Of a DNA stretch of 62,004 bases, positions 44,925 through 55,946 are shown piece after piece. Source of the stretch: Bacillus pinisoli. Lineage in GTDB: Bacteria; Bacillota; Bacilli; Bacillales; SA4. The notes beneath the pieces were generated by a model, which was not told the origin of the DNA, made no database searches, and was given only the letters and a program-made list of their open reading frames with translations. The position numbers were made by a program, and so were the translations under genes. Every line of letters starts with the position of its first letter. Positions within the stretch are counted from its first letter, which is position 1. The DNA lies in assembly GCF_023036475.1 (NCBI RefSeq), contig NZ_JAJQKI010000018.1, forward strand, positions 1 to 62,004, given 5' to 3'.

Positions 44925-45365
44925 ATGAAACTTCATGAATTAAAACCGGCTGAGGGATCTCGTAAGGACCGTAAACGTCTAGGACGTGGTATCGGTACTG
45001 GTCAAGGTAAGACTGCTGGTAAGGGTCATAAAGGTCAAAATGCTCGTTCAGGTGGCGGTGTTCGTCCTGGATTTGAAGGTGGTCAAACACCATTATTCCG
45101 TCGTCTTCCTAAGCGTGGTTTCACAAACATCAACCGTAAAGAATTTACGATTGTTAACTTAGATACTCTTAATCGATTTGAAGAAGGAACTGAAGTAACA
45201 CCAGAACTTTTAATAGAAACTGGTGTGATCAGCAAGTATACTGCTGGCGTTAAAATCCTTGGAAAAGGTAAGCTAGAAAAGAAACTTACTGTTAAGGCTC
45301 ATAAATTCTCTTCTTCAGCACAGGAAGCGATTGAGGCGGCTGGCGGTAAAACTGAGGTGGTTTAA
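44925..45365 (+). CDS. rplO: 50S ribosomal protein L15
   Basis: L15, 146 aa, a late-assembly protein with a long basic glycine-rich N-terminal arm ([21 protein letters not shown] and [20 protein letters not shown]). The globular C-terminus ends [31 protein letters not shown] precedes the ATG. The stop overlaps the secY start (TAATG). Confidence 0.98.
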   Translation: MKLHELKPAEGSRKDRKRLGRGIGTGQGKTAGKGHKGQNARSGGGVRPGFEGGQTPLFRRLPKRGFTNINRKEFTIVNLDTLNRFEEGTEVTPELLIETGVISKYTAGVKILGKGKLEKKLTVKAHKFSSSAQEAIEAAGGKTEVV

Positions 45366-46660
45366 TGTTTCAGACAATCTCCAATTTTATGCGCGTAAGT
45401 GATATTAGAAGTAAAATTATCTTTACACTACTGATGCTTGTTGTTTTCAGAATCGGAACTTTCATTCCGGTACCTGGAGTACAAGCGGATGTATTAAGGG
45501 TTCAAGATGAACTGAATGTATTTGGGATTCTAAATACATTTGGTGGAGGTGCTCTACAAAACTTCTCGATCTTTGCTATGGGGATCATGCCTTATATTAC
45601 AGCATCCATCATTGTACAATTACTACAGATGGATGTTGTACCTAAGTTTACCGAATGGTCAAAGCAAGGAGAAGTTGGACGTCGTAAGCTAGCTCAGTTT
45701 ACCCGCTATGGTACAATTGTTCTTGGATTTATCCAAGCAATTGGTATGTCGATTGGTTTTAACAATCTGGCAGGCGGTCAATTAATTGAGAATCCTGGTC
45801 CTTTAACCTATTTATTTATTGCAACTGTTTTAACGGCAGGAACTGCTTTCTTAATGTGGCTTGGTGAACAAATCACAACTAAGGGAGTAGGGAATGGGAT
45901 TTCAATTTTGATCTTTGCAGGGATTGTGGCAGCTATTCCAACTACAGTTAACCAGATCTATGCACAGTATTTTGACAATCCAGGAGACCAACTTTTCCTA
46001 AACATAGTAACTGTTGTAATCCTGTTAATCGCAGTATTAGCAATTATTGTAGGTGTTATTTTTATTCAACAAGCAGTTCGTAAGATACCAGTTCAGTATG
46101 CGAAAAAGCTTGTGAATAATAGTCCAGTTGGAGGACAATCTTCGCATATTCCTTTAAAAGTTAATGCAGCAGGTGTTATTCCGGTAATCTTCGCTGTTTC
46201 ATTTATCATTACACCACCAACGATTGCTTCGTTTTTTGGAACAAATGATGTGACAACATGGATTACAAACACTTTTGATTATACAAAACCGATCGGTATG
46301 ATCGTTTATGTCGCACTAATCATTGCTTTCTCTTATTTCTACACATTTGTACAAGTAAATCCTGAACAGATGTCAGAAAACCTGAAAAAGCAAGGTGGTT
46401 ATGTTCCGGGTATTCGTCCAGGAAGAAATACACAAGAATATTTCACAAGAATTTTATATCGTCTGATTTTTGTCGGTTCACTATTCTTGGCGGTAATATC
46501 TGTTTTACCTGTATTCTTTATTAACTTTGCAAACTTACCACCTTCAGCGCAAATTGGTGGAACTAGTTTACTAATTGTTGTAGGGGTAGCACTTGAGACA
46601 ATGAAGCAGCTAGAGAGCCAACTTGTAAAGAGACACTATAAAGGCTTTATTAAGCAGTAG
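45365..46660 (+). CDS. secY: Preprotein translocase subunit SecY
   Basis: SecY, 431 aa, the pore of the SecYEG export channel, with ten transmembrane helices. The plug and lateral-gate region around GGGALQNFSIFAMGIMPYITASI (from about residue 60) and the cytoplasmic C5 loop region with PGIRPGRNTQEYFTRILYRL are typical. Start overlaps the rplO stop, with GAGGTGG as its ribosome site in rplO. Partner secE lies far upstream in the window. Confidence 0.98.
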   Translation: MFQTISNFMRVSDIRSKIIFTLLMLVVFRIGTFIPVPGVQADVLRVQDELNVFGILNTFGGGALQNFSIFAMGIMPYITASIIVQLLQMDVVPKFTEWSKQGEVGRRKLAQFTRYGTIVLGFIQAIGMSIGFNNLAGGQLIENPGPLTYLFIATVLTAGTAFLMWLGEQITTKGVGNGISILIFAGIVAAIPTTVNQIYAQYFDNPGDQLFLNIVTVVILLIAVLAIIVGVIFIQQAVRKIPVQYAKKLVNNSPVGGQSSHIPLKVNAAGVIPVIFAVSFIITPPTIASFFGTNDVTTWITNTFDYTKPIGMIVYVALIIAFSYFYTFVQVNPEQMSENLKKQGGYVPGIRPGRNTQEYFTRILYRLIFVGSLFLAVISVLPVFFINFANLPPSAQIGGTSLLIVVGVALETMKQLESQLVKRHYKGFIKQ

Positions 46661-46696
46661 GAGTAAGGATCTTTTCCTACTGCCTTAAATGACTGA

Positions 46697-48105
<1,409 letters not shown>

Positions 48106-48121
48106 GTGAAGGTGGTAAAGG

Positions 48122-48457
48122 ATGAGTGATTCTGACTTTAGTCCACGAATAGGTCAGTATGTCTCTATTACACAAGGCAGAGATGCAGGGCAGTATGGCA
48201 TAATAATACGAATTCTGGACGAACGGTTTGTATTAATCGCTGATGGTGATAAGCGAAAATACGATAAACCAAAAAAGAAGAATATCAACCATCTTGAATT
48301 ATTTGATGACGTTTCTCCGGAAGTTCAGAGCAGTATAAGTGAATCAGGTCGTGTGACAAATGGAAAGCTGCGATATGCTTTAACAAAGTTTGTCAATGAA
48401 CAGATTACTGATTTGGAGAAGGGAGAGCTTGTTGATGGCGAAAGACGATGTAATTGA
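48122..48457 (+). CDS. ybzG: KOW domain RNA-binding protein (YbzG-like)
   Basis: Small basic protein, 111 aa, with an N-terminal KOW-type motif ([22 protein letters not shown], about residues 10-31) and a [23 protein letters not shown] segment, similar to the L14e-like protein found at this place in Bacillus. It probably binds RNA or the ribosome, but no function is established. The C-terminal 23 nt overlap infA in another frame, so the two are translationally coupled. AAGGTGG and AAAGG lie before the ATG. Confidence 0.9.
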   Translation: MSDSDFSPRIGQYVSITQGRDAGQYGIIIRILDERFVLIADGDKRKYDKPKKKNINHLELFDDVSPEVQSSISESGRVTNGKLRYALTKFVNEQITDLEKGELVDGERRCN

Positions 48458-48653
48458 AGTTGAAGGTACCATCATTGACACATTGCCAAATGCAATGTTT
48501 AAGGTAGAGTTAGAGAACGGTCACGTTGTCTTAGCTCATGTATCTGGTAAGATTAGAATGCACTTCATTCGTATCCTACCAGGTGATAAGGTAACAGTTG
48601 AACTGTCACCATATGATTTAACACGTGGTCGTATTACGTATCGCTTTAAATAA
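48435..48653 (+). CDS. infA: Translation initiation factor IF-1
   Basis: IF-1, 72 aa, an OB-fold protein that occupies the A site during initiation. It has [30 protein letters not shown] and ends [12 protein letters not shown] 48435 follows GGGAGAG and lies inside the end of the KOW gene; in-frame codons upstream come from that gene's sequence and are rejected. Confidence 0.98.
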   Translation: MAKDDVIEVEGTIIDTLPNAMFKVELENGHVVLAHVSGKIRMHFIRILPGDKVTVELSPYDLTRGRITYRFK

Positions 48654-48686
48654 AATCTAGCACTCCGTACTATTAAGGAGGTTTAA

Positions 48687-48803
<117 letters not shown>

Positions 48804-48821
48804 TTTGAAGGAGGTGCACTA

Positions 48822-49187
48822 ATGGCACGTATTGCAGGTGTAGATGTTCCACGTGATAAGCGTGTTGTAATTTCCTTAACGTATATTTTCGGAATCGGTA
48901 AAACAACAGCTGAGAAGGTACTTGCTGAAGCTGGTGTTTCTGAAGATACTCGTGTTCGTGATCTTACAGAAGATGAGTTAGGAAAGATTCGTGATGCAAT
49001 CGACCGTTTAAAAGTTGAAGGAGATCTTCGTCGTGAAATCTCTTTAAACATTAAGCGTCTAATCGAAATTGGTTCATACCGCGGTCTTCGTCATCGTCGT
49101 AGCTTACCAGTTCGTGGTCAAAATACGAAGAATAACGCACGTACTCGTAAGGGTCCACGTCGTACTGTAGCAAATAAGAAGAAATAG
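48822..49187 (+). CDS. rpsM: 30S ribosomal protein S13
   Basis: S13, 121 aa, contacts P-site tRNA and forms inter-subunit bridges. It begins [22 protein letters not shown] and has [25 protein letters not shown] at the basic tail. GAAGGAGGTG precedes ATG. Confidence 0.98.
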   Translation: MARIAGVDVPRDKRVVISLTYIFGIGKTTAEKVLAEAGVSEDTRVRDLTEDELGKIRDAIDRLKVEGDLRREISLNIKRLIEIGSYRGLRHRRSLPVRGQNTKNNARTRKGPRRTVANKKK

Positions 49188-49204
49188 TAAAGGAGGTTAA
49201 CTAA

Positions 49205-49597
<393 letters not shown>

Positions 49598-49614
49598 TTT
49601 TTTCTGTATATAAT

Positions 49615-49643
49615 TTGAAACCCTGTCTATAATGGGATATGAT
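49615..49643 (+). promoter_or_regulatory. Internal sigmaA promoter before rpoA
   Basis: TTGAAA (49615-49620), 17 bp, TATGAT (49638-49643). Between it and rpoA is a 9-bp hairpin CGGTTAGAC / GTCTAGCCG (49728-49736 / 49741-49749). It would give rpoA-rplQ expression apart from the main S10 promoter. Confidence 0.7.
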
Positions 49644-49780
49644 ACAATATTTTTTGTAGATAGATTCATTAGAAAACAATTGATCAAGTTGTTGTGCACA
49701 AAACGGGAACTGCCTAATGGGGAATTTCGGTTAGACGCATGTCTAGCCGGGGTTTCGACGTTTTGGAGGAGGGTTTATAA

Positions 49781-50725
49781 ATGATCGAAATTGAAAAACC
49801 AAAAATCGAAACGGTTGAAATCAGCGATGATGCCAAGTATGGTAAATTTGTCGTGGAACCACTTGAGCGTGGATATGGTACAACTTTGGGTAACTCCTTA
49901 CGTCGTATACTATTATCCTCACTACCTGGTGCTGCTGTATCTGCTATACAAATAGATGGTGTACAGCATGAGTTCTCAACTATTGAAGGTGTCGTGGAAG
50001 ATGTTACTACGATTATCTTAAATCTTAAGAAATTAGCTCTCAAGATCTATTCTGATGATGAAAAGACACTTGAGATTGATGTGCAGGGTGATGGAACAGT
50101 CACTGCTGCTGACATTACTTATGATAGTGATGTAGAAATCTTAAACCCAGATCTTCATATTGCTACTCTTTCTAAAGACGCTACCCTTCGTATGCGTTTA
50201 ACAGCTAGACGTGGTAGAGGATACACACCTGCTGATTTAAACAAGAGAGAAGATCAGCCAATTGGTGTCATTCCAATTGATTCAATTTACACACCAGTAT
50301 CACGTGTGACGTATCAAGTTGAGAACACACGTGTAGGTCAAGTGACAAACTATGACAAACTGACTCTTGATGTATGGACAGATGGAAGCATTGGTCCAAA
50401 AGAGGCGGTTGCACTTGGTGCGAAGATTTTAACTGAACACTTGAATATCTTTGTTGGTCTTACTGATGAAGCACAAAATGCTGAAATCATGGTAGAAAAA
50501 GAAGAAGACCAAAAGGAAAAAGTGCTTGAAATGACAATCGAAGAGTTAGATCTCTCAGTTCGCTCTTATAATTGTTTAAAGCGTGCAGGAATTAATACTG
50601 TACAAGAACTAGCACATAAAACTGAAGAAGATATGATGAAAGTACGCAACCTCGGCCGTAAATCGCTAGAGGAAGTTAAACATAAGCTAGAGGAGTTAGG
50701 ACTAGGTCTTCGTAAAGATGACTAA
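49781..50725 (+). CDS. rpoA: DNA-directed RNA polymerase subunit alpha
   Basis: Alpha subunit, 314 aa. The N-terminal domain dimerises and nucleates the enzyme ([27 protein letters not shown], from about residue 24). The C-terminal domain (from about 240) binds UP elements and activators, with [45 protein letters not shown]. Length matches B. subtilis. GGAGGAGGG precedes the ATG. Confidence 0.98.
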   Translation: MIEIEKPKIETVEISDDAKYGKFVVEPLERGYGTTLGNSLRRILLSSLPGAAVSAIQIDGVQHEFSTIEGVVEDVTTIILNLKKLALKIYSDDEKTLEIDVQGDGTVTAADITYDSDVEILNPDLHIATLSKDATLRMRLTARRGRGYTPADLNKREDQPIGVIPIDSIYTPVSRVTYQVENTRVGQVTNYDKLTLDVWTDGSIGPKEAVALGAKILTEHLNIFVGLTDEAQNAEIMVEKEEDQKEKVLEMTIEELDLSVRSYNCLKRAGINTVQELAHKTEEDMMKVRNLGRKSLEEVKHKLEELGLGLRKDD

Positions 50726-50825
50726 TCTGACTAACCATTAGCTTAAATACTAGTTATTGCCTATATTCGAGGAACTTAGTTCTTCTAAAAGATACAGAGA
50801 TTTCAACAAAAGGAGGGAACTTCCG

Positions 50826-51188
50826 ATGGCATATCAGAAATTAGGACGCACAAGTGCTCAACGTAAAGCATTACTTCGTGACCTAGCTACTGACCTAATT
50901 ATCAACGAGCGCATCGAAACAACTGAAGCAAGAGCAAAGGAATTAAAATCAGTTGTTGAAAAGATGATTACGTTAGGTAAGCGTGGAGACTTACATGCAC
51001 GTCGTCAAGCAGCTGCTTACATCCGTCATGAAGTAGCGAACGAAGAAACAAACGAAGACGCTATTCAAAAGCTATTCGGTAACATCGCACCTCGTTACAC
51101 AGATCGTCAAGGTGGATATACTCGTATCCTTAAACTTGGACCACGTCGTGGAGACGGTGCACCAATGGTGATTATTGAATTAGTGTAA
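50826..51188 (+). CDS. rplQ: 50S ribosomal protein L17
   Basis: L17, 120 aa, at the tunnel exit. It has [56 protein letters not shown] and the C-terminal [19 protein letters not shown] 50826 follows AGGAGGG; 23 codons of open frame upstream lack a ribosome site and family similarity. It ends the alpha operon. Confidence 0.98.
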   Translation: MAYQKLGRTSAQRKALLRDLATDLIINERIETTEARAKELKSVVEKMITLGKRGDLHARRQAAAYIRHEVANEETNEDAIQKLFGNIAPRYTDRQGGYTRILKLGPRRGDGAPMVIIELV

Positions 51189-51208
51189 TTGTATAATACA
51201 TCACTACT

Positions 51209-51258
51209 AAAGGGCGGGACAGTTCTATTTGTAACTGGATCTATGCCCTTTTTTGTTT
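51209..51258 (+). terminator. Terminator after rplQ
   Basis: AAAGGGC (51209-51215) pairs with GCCCTTT (51245-51251), with an inner AGTT / AACT pair in the long loop, then a T-rich tail. It ends the S10-spc-alpha cluster. A separate inverted repeat CTAGTG / CACTAG (51278-51298) follows. Confidence 0.7.
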
Positions 51259-51379
51259 TTTCAGGGTACGAAGTATGCTAGTGGAACTATGGCACTAGTG
51301 TTGAAATGAGATACATAGATTAACACAGACCAAAAATAGAAATAAGATCATATTAGGTAATTTGGCAGGAGGGGAAACT

Positions 51380-52204
51380 GTGAGGGAAAAGATATTAACC
51401 GTTGATGAAGTTTCATATGAATATCCGTACCAATCAGTTAAAGCATTAAAGAATATTAGTCTATCCATTTATAAAGGAGAATGGCTAGCTATCGTAGGTC
51501 ACAATGGGTCTGGTAAATCTACGTTTGCAAAACTTCTAAATGGATTACTTCTTCCATCTAGTGGACAAGTTTTACTACAGGACATCCCTTTAACAGAAGA
51601 GACCATATGGGATTTCAGGGAAACCATCGGTATGGTATTTCAGAACCCAGACAATCAGTTTGTTGGTACTACGGTAAAGGATGATGTGGCTTTTGGGTTA
51701 GAAAATAGAGGGGTACCAAGAGAAGAAATGGTGAAAAGAATAGAAGAGTGCCTTTCTCTTGTAAACATGTATGATTTTCTGGATCAAGAACCACACCATC
51801 TTTCAGGTGGTCAGAAGCAGAGAGTGGCGATTGCTAGTGTAATAGCATTCCAGCCTGGAATCTTATTATTAGATGAAGCAACGTCTATGTTAGATCCTAA
51901 AGGAAGAACCGAGGTTATCCAAACCATTAATACATTAAGGAAGCAGAAGAATATAACGGTTGTTTCCATCACTCACGACCTTGAAGAGGCTGCCCTCGCA
52001 GATCGAATTATTGTGTTTAATGAAGGAACGATCTTTGCTGAGGGGACACCTTCTGAAATATTTACACTAAATCAAGAATTAGAAAAAATAGGATTAGATG
52101 TACCTTTTCCAGTCAAGGTAGGTCAAAAGCTTAAAGACAAAGGAATACAGCTCAACGAGGTACCATTTACTGTAGAAGGGTTGATAAAAGAGCTATGGAC
52201 ATAA
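51380..52204 (+). CDS. ecfA1: Energy-coupling factor transporter ATPase EcfA1
   Basis: ABC ATPase of the group II ECF vitamin uptake system, 274 aa. Walker [10 protein letters not shown] is at 40-48, signature LSGGQKQR at about 142-149, Walker [13 protein letters not shown]. It pairs with EcfA2 on EcfT and serves many substrate-binding S proteins (riboflavin, biotin, thiamine and others) encoded elsewhere. The GTG after AGGAGGGG is the start; a TTG six codons upstream overlaps the ribosome site and is rejected. It overlaps ecfA2 by 10 nt. Confidence 0.96.
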   Translation: MREKILTVDEVSYEYPYQSVKALKNISLSIYKGEWLAIVGHNGSGKSTFAKLLNGLLLPSSGQVLLQDIPLTEETIWDFRETIGMVFQNPDNQFVGTTVKDDVAFGLENRGVPREEMVKRIEECLSLVNMYDFLDQEPHHLSGGQKQRVAIASVIAFQPGILLLDEATSMLDPKGRTEVIQTINTLRKQKNITVVSITHDLEEAALADRIIVFNEGTIFAEGTPSEIFTLNQELEKIGLDVPFPVKVGQKLKDKGIQLNEVPFTVEGLIKELWT

Positions 52205-53064
52205 AGATTGAGCATTTGACTCATTTCTATCAAGAAAAAACCCCCTTTGAAAGACTGGCTTTACATGACATTAGCTTAGAGATTCAAGCCGGATCCTTTT
52301 TAACCATAATTGGCCACACCGGTTCTGGGAAATCAACGATTATTCAACACTTAAATGGCCTACTTAAGCCTTCTTCTGGAACGGTAACGGTTGGTTCGCA
52401 TACCATTACTTCAACCAAAAAGGAGAAGGACCTGAAATCACTTCGTAAAAAGGTAGGAATGGTCTTTCAATTTCCGGAAAACCAATTGTTTGAAGAGACG
52501 GTAGAGAAAGATATTTGCTTTGGCCCTATGAATTTTGGTGTACCTGAAGAGTTAGCGAAAAGGAAGGCTAAGGAGGCATTACATCTTGTCGGGTTAGATT
52601 CTACCTACTTAGAACGTTCTCCTTTTGATTTAAGCGGTGGTCAAATGAGAAGGGTGGCAATTGCCGGAGTACTAGCGATGAATCCAGATGTATTAGTGCT
52701 AGACGAGCCTACAGCTGGTCTTGATCCAAGAGGTAGAAAAGATATGATGACTTTATTCTCAACCTTGCATCATGAGAAGAACTTAACGACTATAATGATT
52801 ACACATAATATGGAGGATGCCGCAGCTTATTCAGATGAGATTATTGTAATGGAAAAGGGTACATTGCTCATGAGAGGAAAACCGGAAGATATTTTCTCAC
52901 AACGGGAGAAGCTCTCGCAGATTGGCCTAGATATTCCTATTACCTATCAATTTATTGAAAAGGTAGAAAAAGTAACGGGCTATAAGTTGGAAGGTAGCTT
53001 TTTAACCATTGATGAATTAGTTGAAGGATTACATCATTTTTTGAGTAAGGAGTCTATGAGATGA
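52195..53064 (+). CDS. ecfA2: Energy-coupling factor transporter ATPase EcfA2
   Basis: Second ABC ATPase of the ECF transporter, 289 aa. Walker [10 protein letters not shown] is at 40-48, signature LSGGQMRR, Walker [13 protein letters not shown] and the H-loop in MITHNMED. It forms an asymmetric dimer with EcfA1. Its start lies inside the last codons of ecfA1, and its stop overlaps the ecfT start (ATGA), so all three subunits are made in fixed ratio. Confidence 0.96.
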   Translation: MDIKIEHLTHFYQEKTPFERLALHDISLEIQAGSFLTIIGHTGSGKSTIIQHLNGLLKPSSGTVTVGSHTITSTKKEKDLKSLRKKVGMVFQFPENQLFEETVEKDICFGPMNFGVPEELAKRKAKEALHLVGLDSTYLERSPFDLSGGQMRRVAIAGVLAMNPDVLVLDEPTAGLDPRGRKDMMTLFSTLHHEKNLTTIMITHNMEDAAAYSDEIIVMEKGTLLMRGKPEDIFSQREKLSQIGLDIPITYQFIEKVEKVTGYKLEGSFLTIDELVEGLHHFLSKESMR

Positions 53065-53867
53065 GTATAATGGATAGCATTATTATAGGAAGATATGTTC
53101 CTACAAACTCAATTGTTCATCGTATGGATCCTAGAGCTAAGCTTTTACTCGTGTTTATCTTTGTTTTCGTTATTTTCTTTGCTAATAATGCTAGTAGCTA
53201 TGGACTTCTCGTTGCCTATACTATTTTAATTATTCAATTGACAAAAGTACCCACAACATATGTGTTAAAAGGTTTAAAGCCAGTAATGTGGATTGTACTG
53301 TTTACCTTTGCCTTACATATCTTTATGACACAAGAAGGTGAACTCCTGTTTGAATGGGGTTGGATTCATATTTATGAAGAAGGCTTAAGACAAGGTATTT
53401 TTATCTCTATCCGCTTTTTCTTACTGGTGGCTATGACATCTCTACTTACTTTAACAACGACGCCTCTAGAGGTAACAGATGGCATGGAGAAGCTCTTGCA
53501 CCCTTTTAAAAGGTTCAAGGTGCCTGTCCATGAATTAGCGCTAATGATGTCTATTTCTTTACGTTTTATCCCTACGCTGATGCAGGAGACCGATAAGATT
53601 ATGAAAGCTCAAGCAGCAAGAGGTGTTGAGTTTTCCAGTGGTCCCTTAAAAGACAGGGTGAAAGCAATTATTCCGTTATTAGTTCCTCTGTTTATTAACT
53701 CGTTTAGAAGAGCAGATGAGCTAGCCATTGCTATGGAAGCAAGAGGGTATAGAGGCGGAGAGGGAAGAACGAAGCTTAGGGAATTAAAGTGGAAGCGATC
53801 CGATACATTACTTCTTTCAAGTACTTTACTTCTTACAATCATCTTATTATTCTTACGTTCATGGTGA
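53061..53867 (+). CDS. ecfT: Energy-coupling factor transmembrane protein EcfT
   Basis: Membrane scaffold of the ECF transporter, 268 aa, with about five hydrophobic helices. The coupling helices carry the Ala-Arg-Gly motifs that meet the ATPases: AAR-G in [11 protein letters not shown] (about 180-190) and ARG in [13 protein letters not shown] 53061 is 8 nt from AAGGAG; an ATG three codons later would also fit the family. truA follows after 4 nt. Confidence 0.95.
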   Translation: MSIMDSIIIGRYVPTNSIVHRMDPRAKLLLVFIFVFVIFFANNASSYGLLVAYTILIIQLTKVPTTYVLKGLKPVMWIVLFTFALHIFMTQEGELLFEWGWIHIYEEGLRQGIFISIRFFLLVAMTSLLTLTTTPLEVTDGMEKLLHPFKRFKVPVHELALMMSISLRFIPTLMQETDKIMKAQAARGVEFSSGPLKDRVKAIIPLLVPLFINSFRRADELAIAMEARGYRGGEGRTKLRELKWKRSDTLLLSSTLLLTIILLFLRSW

Positions 53868-53871
53868 TCTT

Positions 53872-54615
53872 ATGAAAAGGTTAAATTGTATTATAGCTTA
53901 TGATGGCTCAGCTTTCTCAGGGTATCAAATTCAGCCCAACCAACGAACGGTACAAGCTGAAATTGAGGGAGTTTTAAGAAAAATGCACAAAGGCAGCGAT
54001 ATTCGAGTCGTGGCTTCTGGAAGAACAGATGCAGGTGTTCACGCCGTAGGGCAAAGCATTCATTTTGATACCCACTTAAACATCCCAATTAACAAGTGGA
54101 AAACAGCCCTTAATTCCCTTCTACCAGAAGAGATTTCAGTCCTGTCTGTACATAAAGTTGATTCTGACTTTCATGCTCGTTTTGATGTAAATAAAAAGGA
54201 ATATCGCTATCAGGTTAGTATTAAAAAAGATCGGGATGTGTTCATGAGGAACTATCAGTTTCATTATCCTTACCAACTTGACTATATTGCTTTGAAAGAG
54301 GCTATTAAGTATTTTATAGGAACCCATGATTTTACTTCTTTTTGTTCTGCAAAAACAGAAGTAGAAGATAAATACCGAACCATTTATGAGATTGAATTTA
54401 TGGAACAAGATGATGTATTAACCTTTCGTTTTGTAGGAAATGGATTTTTATACAATATGGTTAGAATCATAGTTGGTACCTTACTAGAAGTGGGACAGGG
54501 TTACAGAAAACCTGAGGAAATTGTTTCTATATTAGAGCAACGAGATCGCACGAAAGCAGGGAAAACAGCACCTGGTAACGGGTTATATTTATGGAAAGTA
54601 TATTATGACAACTAA
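53872..54615 (+). CDS. truA: tRNA pseudouridine synthase A
   Basis: TruA, 247 aa, makes pseudouridine at tRNA positions 38-40. The catalytic Asp is D53 in [10 protein letters not shown] (49-58), with the supporting NKKEYRYQV and [24 protein letters not shown] segments. It is downstream of ecfT by 4 nt, so co-transcribed. Function is unrelated to the ECF system; the grouping is conserved in Bacillus. Confidence 0.97.
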   Translation: MKRLNCIIAYDGSAFSGYQIQPNQRTVQAEIEGVLRKMHKGSDIRVVASGRTDAGVHAVGQSIHFDTHLNIPINKWKTALNSLLPEEISVLSVHKVDSDFHARFDVNKKEYRYQVSIKKDRDVFMRNYQFHYPYQLDYIALKEAIKYFIGTHDFTSFCSAKTEVEDKYRTIYEIEFMEQDDVLTFRFVGNGFLYNMVRIIVGTLLEVGQGYRKPEEIVSILEQRDRTKAGKTAPGNGLYLWKVYYDN

Positions 54616-54633
54616 TCCTGGTGTAACATTTTC

Positions 54634-54662
54634 TTGACATTCGCATCTGCAAGATATATTAT
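54634..54662 (+). promoter_or_regulatory. SigmaA promoter of rplM-rpsI
   Basis: A perfect TTGACA (54634-54639), 17 bp, TATTAT (54657-54662), soon after truA. It leaves a leader of about 110 nt. Confidence 0.85.
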
Positions 54663-54667
54663 TGCAT

Positions 54668-54765
54668 ATGGTACTATTTTTAAACCCCACAAATAAGCCC
54701 CGGAACTTATTTGATGAAATAAAAATAGATTTAAAATGTTTGACAACTATTATTTAACGATTTGT
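54668..54765 (+). promoter_or_regulatory. L13 leader
   Basis: Leader before rplM. It has a stem AAATAAG (54691-54697) / CTTATTT (54706-54712) around CCCCGGAA, matching the position and general form of the known Bacillus L13 leader RNA, thought to let L13 control its own operon. Assignment rests on position and this hairpin. Confidence 0.65.
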
Positions 54766-54781
54766 AATGGAGGGAAAAAAT

Positions 54782-55219
54782 ATGCGTACTACTTATATGG
54801 CAAAGCCAAGTGAAGTTGAACGTAAATGGTACGTAGTGGACGCTGAAGGTAAGACTCTAGGTCGTCTATCTACAGAAGTAGCATCTATTCTACGTGGTAA
54901 GCACAAGCCAACTTTTACACCACATATCGACACTGGTGACAATGTAATTATCATCAATGCTGATAAGATTGAACTAACAGGTAAGAAGTTAACTGACAAA
55001 ATCTACTACCGTCACAGCATGCATCCAGGTGGTCTAAAAACTAGAACTGCACTTGAAATGCGTACGAATTACCCAGTTCAAATGTTAGAACTTGCAATCA
55101 AAGGAATGCTTCCAAAAGGTCCACTAGGACGTCAACAAGGTAAGAAGTTATTCGTTTATGCAGGTAGCGAACATCCACATCAAGCACAAAAGCCAGAAGT
55201 TTACGAACTTCGCGGATAA
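54782..55219 (+). CDS. rplM: 50S ribosomal protein L13
   Basis: L13, 145 aa, an early 50S assembly protein. It has [47 protein letters not shown] and the C-terminal [21 protein letters not shown] 54782 lies 7 nt after GGAGGG; an ATG five codons earlier overlaps that site and is rejected. Confidence 0.98.
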   Translation: MRTTYMAKPSEVERKWYVVDAEGKTLGRLSTEVASILRGKHKPTFTPHIDTGDNVIIINADKIELTGKKLTDKIYYRHSMHPGGLKTRTALEMRTNYPVQMLELAIKGMLPKGPLGRQQGKKLFVYAGSEHPHQAQKPEVYELRG

Positions 55220-55237
55220 TTTAAGGAGGGTATTATA

Positions 55238-55630
55238 TTGGCACAGGTACAATATTACGGTACTGGACGTCGTAAGAGCTCCGTAGCTCGTGTACGTTTA
55301 GTTCCTGGTAACGGACGTGTATTAATCAATGATCGTGAATTTGAAAACTATTTACCACTACCAGCATTAAGAGAAGTTGTTAAGCAACCTCTTGTTGCTA
55401 CTGAAACACTTGGAAGCTACGATGTACTTGTAAGTGTTAAAGGTGGAGGCTACACTGGTCAAGCTGGAGCAATCCGTCATGGTATTTCTCGTGCTTTACT
55501 ACAAGCTGACCCTGAATTCCGTACGACTTTAAAGCGTGCTGGATTCTTAACTCGTGACGCACGTATGAAAGAGCGTAAGAAATACGGTCTTAAAGGTGCT
55601 CGTCGTGCTCCTCAGTTCTCAAAGCGTTAA
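55238..55630 (+). CDS. rpsI: 30S ribosomal protein S9
   Basis: S9, 130 aa; its C-terminal tail reaches the P-site tRNA. It has [16 protein letters not shown] and ends in RRAPQFSKR, with the final Lys-Arg that touches tRNA. TTG start after AAGGAGGG. Followed by a terminator. Confidence 0.98.
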   Translation: MAQVQYYGTGRRKSSVARVRLVPGNGRVLINDREFENYLPLPALREVVKQPLVATETLGSYDVLVSVKGGGYTGQAGAIRHGISRALLQADPEFRTTLKRAGFLTRDARMKERKKYGLKGARRAPQFSKR

Positions 55631-55644
55631 TTTTTACGTTTGGA

Positions 55645-55678
55645 AGACTCTCAACCGTCTGGTTGGGGGTCTTTTTTA
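55645..55678 (+). terminator. Terminator after rpsI
   Basis: Twelve-bp stem AGACTCTCAACC / GGTTGGGGGTCT (two G-U pairs) with loop GTCT and six T. It isolates the rplM-rpsI operon from the metal ATPase gene. Confidence 0.9.
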
Positions 55679-55755
55679 TTGCCTAGATACACCTTTAATA
55701 TAATCTATAGATCTTTTCAGCTCATACGTACAGCTAAATTTCTTTGAATCCTAAT

Positions 55756-55770
55756 TGATAATGATTATCT
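55756..55770 (+). promoter_or_regulatory. Fur-type operator upstream of the metal ATPase
   Basis: TGATAAT-G-ATTATCT matches the 7-1-7 Fur box TGATAATnATTATCA at 14 of 14 fixed positions except the last. It is centred about 87 bp before the predicted transcription start, too far upstream for simple repression. In B. subtilis pfeT, Fur is reported to act as an activator from an upstream site, which this would fit. Confidence 0.75.
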
Positions 55771-55791
55771 TTATTTATAAATATTATTTAT

Positions 55792-55843
55792 TTATAATTA
55801 TTATAAATAAGTGTTGACCCTAAGCGAGTATATTGCATAAAAT
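55792..55843 (+). promoter_or_regulatory. PerR box and sigmaA promoter of the metal ATPase
   Basis: TTATAAT-T-ATTATAA (55792-55806) is an exact match to the PerR consensus. Seven bases later comes TTGACC (55814-55819), 18 bp, TAAAAT (55838-55843). PerR would repress and peroxide would induce. A leader hairpin with four T (GACTGTC / GGCAGTC, 55866-55888) lies downstream. Confidence 0.8.
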
Positions 55844-55865
55844 ATAGATACAACTAGTTTTTATT

Positions 55866-55888
55866 GACTGTCATAAAGGCAGTCTTTT
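55866..55888 (+). terminator. Terminator-like hairpin in the metal ATPase leader
   Basis: Seven-bp stem GACTGTC / GGCAGTC (one G-U) with loop ATAAA and four T. It lies between promoter and gene, about 20 nt into the message, so it could attenuate transcription. It is weak by thermodynamic standards. Confidence 0.4.
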
Positions 55889-55946
55889 GTATCTATAGGG
55901 TTACTGAAGATGAATCTTATTCTCAATTAGGGATGGGTGATTAATA

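Noticed and set aside
54740..54768. Second promoter before rplM (TTGACA, 17 bp, TGTAAT)
   Set aside because: The hexamers and spacing are good, but transcription would start within or after the ribosome site, leaving no usable leader. The promoter at 54634 is sufficient.
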